DNA of 58,748 nt from an uncultured Collinsella sp. (GTDB lineage Bacteria; Actinomycetota; Coriobacteriia; Coriobacteriales; Coriobacteriaceae), in assembly GCA_900541855.1 (NCBI GenBank), contig UQLD01000015.1, positions 1 through 58,748 on the forward strand. The letters run 5' to 3'. The notes under the pieces were generated by a model. That model made no database searches. It worked only from the letters and a program-made list of their open reading frames with translations, and was not told where the DNA came from. The translations under genes were made by a program, and so were the position numbers. Shown here piece after piece: positions 57,979 through 58,748 of the stretch; the first letter of the stretch is position 1, and every line of letters starts with the position of its first letter.

Positions 57979-58024
57979 GCTGCGGGTCATTTGACTGTCC
58001 AGGTTTGGTTTAACTGAGCCTTGA

Positions 58025-58058
58025 AAGCCCGATCTCCATCGCGGAGGTCGGGCTTTTT
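58025..58058 (+). terminator. argS intrinsic terminator
   Basis: AAGCCCGATCTCC pairs with GGAGGTCGGGCTT around a 5-nt loop, then TTTT. Confidence 0.9.
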
Positions 58059-58095
58059 GCGTTTGACGGGGCTTTTTGGCGTGTTGGAAAATGCT

Positions 58096-58257
58096 ACAAA
58101 AACGCAACTATACCGGTTTACGGGGCTGAATCGCCAACTGGCGACCATGGCGCCAATAGCGAAATTAAAACCGCAGGTAGACGGTTTATTGTTTCTTGAA
58201 AATGCAGGGTATGGTTGGCTTGTGCCGTTCTTGCACCGTAATCCGCTATCGTTTTGA
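58096..58257. repeat. Nested hairpin with AAAACCGCAGGT apex, copy 2
   Basis: Left (ACAAAAACG, CGGTTTACGGGGC, ACCATGGCG) and right strands (GCACCGTAATCCG, CGTTTTGA, GGTATGGTTGGC) pair imperfectly in order. The apex holds ATTAAAACCGCAGGTAG (TAAAACCGCAGGT at 58166-58178). Longest and most degenerate copy. Confidence 0.6.
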
Positions 58258-58269
58258 AAACGACCCCTT

Positions 58270-58288
58270 GGGGACGGAGGAAAACGGA
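58270..58288. repeat. GGGGACGGAGG element, second copy
   Basis: GGGGACGGAGGAAAACGGA, identical to 50246-50264. The next bases (TTATTTTTGTCCG) suggest a small hairpin with CGGA. Confidence 0.7.
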
Positions 58289-58340
58289 TTATTTTTGTCC
58301 GGGGGGGAGCGATGCGAAACCGTCCGCCACGAATCGGGCT

Positions 58341-58470
58341 TATCTACTACGTTTAGTCGCATACCCCGAACCATGATTAAAGGTGCGATATTAAAACCGC
58401 AGGTAGCGGGCTTGCGATTTTAGGAAGATCGAGGGGATGGTCAGGGGTCGCGGGTCAAACGTAGTAGATA
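58341..58470. repeat. Nested hairpin with AAAACCGCAGGT apex, copy 3
   Basis: Outer arms TATCTACTACGTTT (58341-58354) and AAACGTAGTAGATA (58457-58470) are perfect; inner ACCCCGAACCAT (58363-58374) pairs with ATGGTCAGGGGT (58437-58448) apart from two central bases; apex TAAAACCGCAGGT at 58392-58404. Confidence 0.75.
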
Positions 58471-58545
58471 GGCGCGTTACGTGGCGCGGCTATTCCGGAT
58501 GCCACGGCTTCACTCCTCTGGCGCGACATTTCAAGGCGCTTTTGA

Positions 58546-58644
58546 GGGAGAGTGTCCCTGATGACTGGGCGTTTAAGAACGTCCAATGACTAAGTGGTTG
58601 ATTTCCAATCTCAGCCGAACACATTGAGCTGACGGCACTCTCCC
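58546..58644. repeat. Degenerate GGGGAC-family element
   Basis: GGGAGAGTG (58546-58554) and CACTCTCCC (58636-58644) pair; between them GTGTCCCTGATGACT and GTTTAAGAACGTCC resemble the units at 129-186 and 38816-38858 with mutations. Confidence 0.5.
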
Positions 58645-58658
58645 GCAGTTAGCCGAAC

Positions 58659-58689
58659 GCCCCCGAGGCCCCATCCGGGACCCGGGGGC
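58659..58689. terminator. GC-rich hairpin near the right edge
   Basis: GCCCCCGAG.. and ..CCGGGGGC pair around GGCCCCATCCGGGA; a short TTTT follows at 58693. Could be a terminator or leader structure for the next gene. Confidence 0.45.
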
Positions 58690-58719
58690 GGCATTTTCCC
58701 AGTTGAAGGAACGGTGGAG

Positions 58720-58748
58720 ATGTGTTTCGATGGGTCCGGTGGCCATGC
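58720..58748 (+). CDS. Possible start of a gene running off the window
   Basis: ATG at 58720 preceded by GGTGGAG opens a frame reading MCFDGSGGHA to the edge. Nine complete codons cannot identify a product; the GGH ending would fit a His-rich metal protein, which is only a guess. Confidence 0.3.

Noticed and set aside
56107..58107. Minus-strand frame of 666 codons opposite argS
   Set aside because: Opposes an intact ArgS with both synthetase motifs; translation is repetitive Val/Ala/Gly/Asp.
1..58748. CRISPR array
   Set aside because: Recurring hairpins are dispersed over tens of kilobases, not evenly spaced with unique spacers, and no cas gene is present.
1..58748. Insertion sequence or RAYT transposase responsible for the repeats
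   Set aside because: No transposase-like frame (DDE or Y1 type) is found in the window; only non-coding repeats are present.

Overview
The window is a high-GC, gene-dense stretch of a bacterial chromosome. Gene content and protein style (CarD, CdA-type short operons, LctP, ATP-dependent PckA, WecA/MraY-type transferase, two DegV proteins, a 12alpha-hydroxysteroid-dehydrogenase-like SDR) suggest a gut Coriobacteriia member, most likely Collinsella or a close relative. This is inference from sequence style; no search was run. I count 51 supported protein genes, one tRNA, one possible partial CDS at the right edge, a probable 6S-like RNA and a candidate small RNA. No rRNA, CRISPR array, prophage or intact transposase was seen.

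Layout. 1-9.6 kb: a tail-anchored coiled-coil protein, an SDR, tgt, a LOG-family nucleotide phosphoribohydrolase, a DinJ/YafQ toxin-antitoxin pair, DegV, a HAD phosphatase and a PepV-type dipeptidase. 9.9-16.3 kb: the phosphate uptake operon pstSCAB (no phoU follows), an ABC-F ATPase and a Cof-type HAD. 16.4-24.1 kb: a metal block with a DtxR/MntR-like repressor, a zinc-type SmtB sensor + HMA protein + P-type ATPase operon, and a His-rich manganese-type exporter; inside it lies an orphan restriction-like nuclease gene and a 255-bp inverted-repeat element. 24.2-34 kb: YaiI, DUF308 membrane protein, nitroreductase, tandem histidine phosphatases, a serine locus (serC, serA, M20 peptidase, short DUF1015 protein) and a CPA1 antiporter. 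34-46.4 kb: phosphoesterase, flippase-like protein, lactate permease, pckA, B3/4 protein, MarR, DegV, MGMT, trpS, WecA/MraY-type transferase. 46.4-58.7 kb: 6S-like RNA, PflX-type radical SAM protein, tRNA-Ala(CGC), pncB, proB, proline iminopeptidase, proA, HD hydrolase, carD, argS and a repeat-rich right end.

The most unusual property is the intergenic DNA. At least six kinds of palindromic element recur. (i) A 34-41 nt CCACCACAAAG hairpin has seven copies, in both loop orientations, each beginning or ending about 12-35 nt after a stop codon. (ii) A 67-nt AGTTGCGGTG hairpin has three copies of exactly equal length. (iii) Several units are built around GGGGAC (GGGGACGTTC, GGGGACACTCC, GGGACGGGG, GGGGACGGAGG). 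(iv) Long nested hairpins of 123-162 nt have variable stems but a constant apex TAAAACCGCAGGT (three copies). Many copies occupy the place of a transcription terminator. They look like REP/REPIN sequences of the kind moved by RAYT transposases, although no RAYT gene is present here.

Regulation visible in sequence: near-identical operator-like sites stand before smtB (two, inverted) and before the zinc ATPase; a 15-nt box, CATGGGCAACTWTTG, is shared by the DtxR gene and the manganese-type exporter; terminator-like hairpins lie in the leaders of the LOG gene and the B3/4 gene.
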